Positions 5,237-7,001 of a DNA stretch of 7,001 bases are shown here, piece after piece. The position numbers and the translations under genes are program-made. How positions within the stretch are numbered: position 1 is the first letter of the stretch; each line of letters opens with the position of its first letter. Source of the stretch: Pseudomonadota bacterium (GTDB lineage: Bacteria; Pseudomonadota; Alphaproteobacteria; Rhizobiales; Devosiaceae). The stretch covers positions 1 to 7,001 of the forward strand of contig JAEWHZ010000036.1 in NCBI GenBank assembly GCA_023387585.1, in the 5' to 3' direction. A model generated the notes under the pieces. The model did not search any database. It was not told where the DNA came from and was given only the letters and a program-made list of their open reading frames with translations.

Positions 5237-6633
5237 TATTCGTACTGCTCCCGGAAGCGGCGCACGATGTAGAGCGCGAGGACGTTGAGGGCGAGCGTGA
5301 TGACGAACAGCGTCAGCCCGAGCGCGAAGGCGACCAGCGATTGCGGCCCGGCGAAATCGGTGTCGCCGGTGAGCTGGTTGACGATCGACACGGTGACGGT
5401 GGAGGTCGGCTCGAAGGGATTGAAGCGCAGCACCGGGCTGTTGCCGGCGGCGAGCACCACGATCATGGTCTCGCCGATGGCGCGGCTGACGGCGAGCAGG
5501 AACGCGCCGACGATGCCGGGCAGGGCGGCGGGCAGCAGCACCTTGCGGATGGTCTCGGACTGGGTGGCGCCGAGCCCGTAGGAGCCGTCGCGCATGGCGC
5601 GGGGCACCTGGTTGAGGATGTCGTCGGACAGCGAGGAGATGAAGGGGATGATCATGATCCCCATCACCAGCCCGGCGGTGGCGGCGCTGGTGGCGCGGAT
5701 GTCGAGCCCGATGACGGCGCCGGCATTGGCGAGGAAGGGGCCGACAGCGGTCAGCGCGAAAAAGCCGTAGACGATGGTCGGAATGCCGGCCAGCACCTCG
5801 ATGACCGGCTTGGCGAAGGCGCGCAAGCGCGGCGAGGCGTACTGGTTGAGATAGATCGCCGACATCAGCCCGACGGGCACCGAGATCAGCATGGCGATGG
5901 CCGAGACCATCAGCGTGCCGGTCAGCAGCGGCAACAGGCCGTAGTCGCCCTGGCTGCCGGAGCCGGTCGAGGAGAAGACCGGGTTCCACACCGTGCCGAA
6001 GAAGAAGTCGATCGGGTTGACGAAGGTGAAAAAGCGCAGCGCCTCGGTGAGCAGCGAGGCGACGATGCCGAAGGTGGTCAGGATGGCGACGGCCGAGCAG
6101 GCGAGCAGCAGCAGGCCGATGGCGGTCTCGACCTCGTTGCGGGCGCGAAGCCGCGGCGAGATGCGCCGGCGCGCGTAAAGCAGCGCCAATATGCCGAGCC
6201 CGGAAGCGGCGGCGACGACGATTAGCGTGACGATGAGCTCGAACTGGGCATAGGCGTCGGCGGCGGCGCGCTCGAAATCGGCGATCTCGCCGATGACTCC
6301 ATAGCCGGAGGCGAGGTTGCGCACGCGCTGGATCGACTGCACCAGCCGGTTGCCGCCTTCGGCCACGAGGTCGGGCGGCAGCAGCGAGGTGATGTAGCTG
6401 GTGGAAACCGTGCCCCCGAACAGCGTCCAGGCCCCGAAGACCAGCACGGCCGGAATGACGGCCCACAGGGCGGCTAGGGCGGCGTGATAATGGAAGCGCG
6501 AATGGAATTTCTCGCCCGCGGCGGCGCCGGAGGGCGCGCCCGAAGCGGCGAGCTGGCGGCTGCGCGCCCAGCCGAACTGGTAGGCGAGCCCGAGCAGGAC
6601 GAGCAGGACGATGGCTATGATGGCAGGGTTCAC
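5236..6633 (-). CDS. pstC: Phosphate ABC transporter permease PstC (long form)
   Basis: Membrane permease that forms the phosphate pathway with PstA. It has 465 residues against about 319 in E. coli. Extra N-terminal material contains helices at about 3-20 and 50-72, a hydrophilic segment (about 75-130) and further helices near 133-153 and 170-195. The conserved permease domain (about 235-460) follows, with YGLLPLLTGTLMVSAIAMLI, then EVLAGIPTIVYGFFA (279-293) and the EAA loop DGSYGLGATQSETIRKVLLP (349-368). The start is a GTG at 6633, supported by GGAG 9 nt upstream and by a membrane helix starting immediately after. The stop TAA shares one base with the pstA ATG, implying coupled translation. 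The N-terminal extension resembles a Pfam family of unknown function attached to PstC (recalled as DUF3708; unchecked). Confidence 0.95.
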   Translation of the reverse strand: MNPAIIAIVLLVLLGLAYQFGWARSRQLAASGAPSGAAAGEKFHSRFHYHAALAALWAVIPAVLVFGAWTLFGGTVSTSYITSLLPPDLVAEGGNRLVQSIQRVRNLASGYGVIGEIADFERAAADAYAQFELIVTLIVVAAASGLGILALLYARRRISPRLRARNEVETAIGLLLLACSAVAILTTFGIVASLLTEALRFFTFVNPIDFFFGTVWNPVFSSTGSGSQGDYGLLPLLTGTLMVSAIAMLISVPVGLMSAIYLNQYASPRLRAFAKPVIEVLAGIPTIVYGFFALTAVGPFLANAGAVIGLDIRATSAATAGLVMGIMIIPFISSLSDDILNQVPRAMRDGSYGLGATQSETIRKVLLPAALPGIVGAFLLAVSRAIGETMIVVLAAGNSPVLRFNPFEPTSTVTVSIVNQLTGDTDFAGPQSLVAFALGLTLFVITLALNVLALYIVRRFREQYE

Positions 6634-6662
6634 CGTCTCACGCTCCGGCTGGTGCTGTGAAG

Positions 6663-6685
6663 AAAGGCCGCCAGCGGCGGCCCTT
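6663..6685 (-). terminator. Attenuator-like hairpin between pstS and pstC
   Basis: Read on the minus strand, AAGGGCCGCC (6685-6676) pairs with GGCGGCCTTT (6672-6663) around the 3-nt loop GCT. This gives 7 GC pairs plus one G-U and two A-U. The descending arm ends in TTT and is followed by CTTC, so the U tract is short and interrupted. It lies 17 nt after the pstS stop and ends about 30 nt before pstC. A leaky terminator or an RNA-decay barrier that leaves pstS mRNA in excess is the likely meaning. Confidence 0.6.
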
Positions 6686-6702
6686 CGTGGTTTGAAAACC
6701 GT

Positions 6703-7001
6703 TTACTGGCCGGCGAAGGCGGCGCGGGCGGCTTCGGTCTCGTCTTCCGGCTGCGGGATCAGGCCGGCGTTCTCGAGCGTGCCGCCGAGGCCGATCATGC
6801 GGTCGGACAGGAAGAACTCGACATACTCCTGAAGGCCCGGGATGGCGCCGAGATGCTCGCCCTTGACGTAGAAGTAGAGCGGACGCGAGACCGGATACTC
6901 ACCGGCGGCGACGGTCTCGAGCGAGGGGGTGACGCCGTCGACGGTCGCGACCTTCAGCGTGTCGCGGTTCTGGTCGTAGAACGACAGGCCGAACACGCCG
7001 A
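6703..7001 (-). CDS. pstS: Phosphate-binding periplasmic protein PstS, C-terminal end (cut by right edge)
   Basis: Only about the last 99 residues are in the window; the signal peptide and most of the phosphate site lie beyond the edge. The visible part reads GVFGLSFYDQNRDTLKVATV, then GEYPVSRPLYFYVKGEHLG, a segment EYVEFFLSDRMIGLGG and the ending GLIPQPEDETEAARAAFAGQ. The GxxGxSFxDQN stretch and YPVSRPLYFYVK are typical of the C-terminal lobe of PstS-family periplasmic phosphate-binding proteins. The frame stays open to the edge; a GTG at 6996 is internal and not the start. It precedes pstC by 69 nt in the operon, and any operon promoter and Pho box lie further upstream, out of view. Confidence 0.93.
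   Translation of the reverse strand, partial: GVFGLSFYDQNRDTLKVATVDGVTPSLETVAAGEYPVSRPLYFYVKGEHLGAIPGLQEYVEFFLSDRMIGLGGTLENAGLIPQPEDETEAARAAFAGQ

Noticed and set aside
4160..6225. Long plus-strand open frames opposite pstA and pstC
   Set aside because: Their products are low-complexity and rich in Asp, Gly, His and Arg. They mirror codon bias of the membrane proteins and show no domain or start signal.

Overview
This is ordinary chromosomal DNA from a GC-rich alphaproteobacterium. The strongest taxonomic markers are gcrA (the GcrA/CcrM cell-cycle regulator, confined to alphaproteobacteria as far as is known) and a pst operon whose permeases carry the long extra N-terminal regions seen in alphaproteobacterial PstC and PstA. 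From memory, the order argD - gcrA - phoB - phoU - pst resembles rhizobial chromosomes such as Sinorhizobium. Hyphomicrobiales or a nearby order is therefore plausible, but I cannot fix the genus.

Layout, left to right. (1) 1-455, minus strand: 5' part of argD (acetylornithine aminotransferase, arginine biosynthesis), running off the left edge. (2) 456-832: a 377-bp divergent intergenic region with candidate promoters for argD and gcrA, five GANTC (CcrM methylation) sites and two potential hairpins in the gcrA leader. (3) 833-1411, plus strand: gcrA. (4) 1431-1464: a perfect 15-bp inverted repeat flanked by A and T runs, a bidirectional terminator between convergent gcrA and phoB. (5) 1485-7001, all minus strand: the phosphate operon, in transcription order pstS (3' end only), pstC, pstA, pstB, phoU, phoB.

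How the genes work together. PstS captures phosphate in the periplasm. PstC and PstA form the membrane channel and PstB hydrolyses ATP. PhoU couples transporter state to the PhoR kinase and so to PhoB, the response regulator that activates the Pho regulon, normally including this operon. The genes are tightly packed: pstC/pstA overlap as TAATG, with gaps of 20 nt (pstA-pstB) and 16 nt (phoU-phoB). Two larger gaps, pstS-pstC (69 nt) and pstB-phoU (86 nt), each hold a hairpin that could set relative expression. No phoR is present; if it is local it would lie upstream of pstS, beyond the right edge.

I found no mobile element, CRISPR array, tRNA, rRNA or evident new system. The most interesting non-coding signal is the density of GANTC sites and RNA-structure candidates upstream of gcrA, which suggests methylation-linked feedback on a methylation-dependent regulator.
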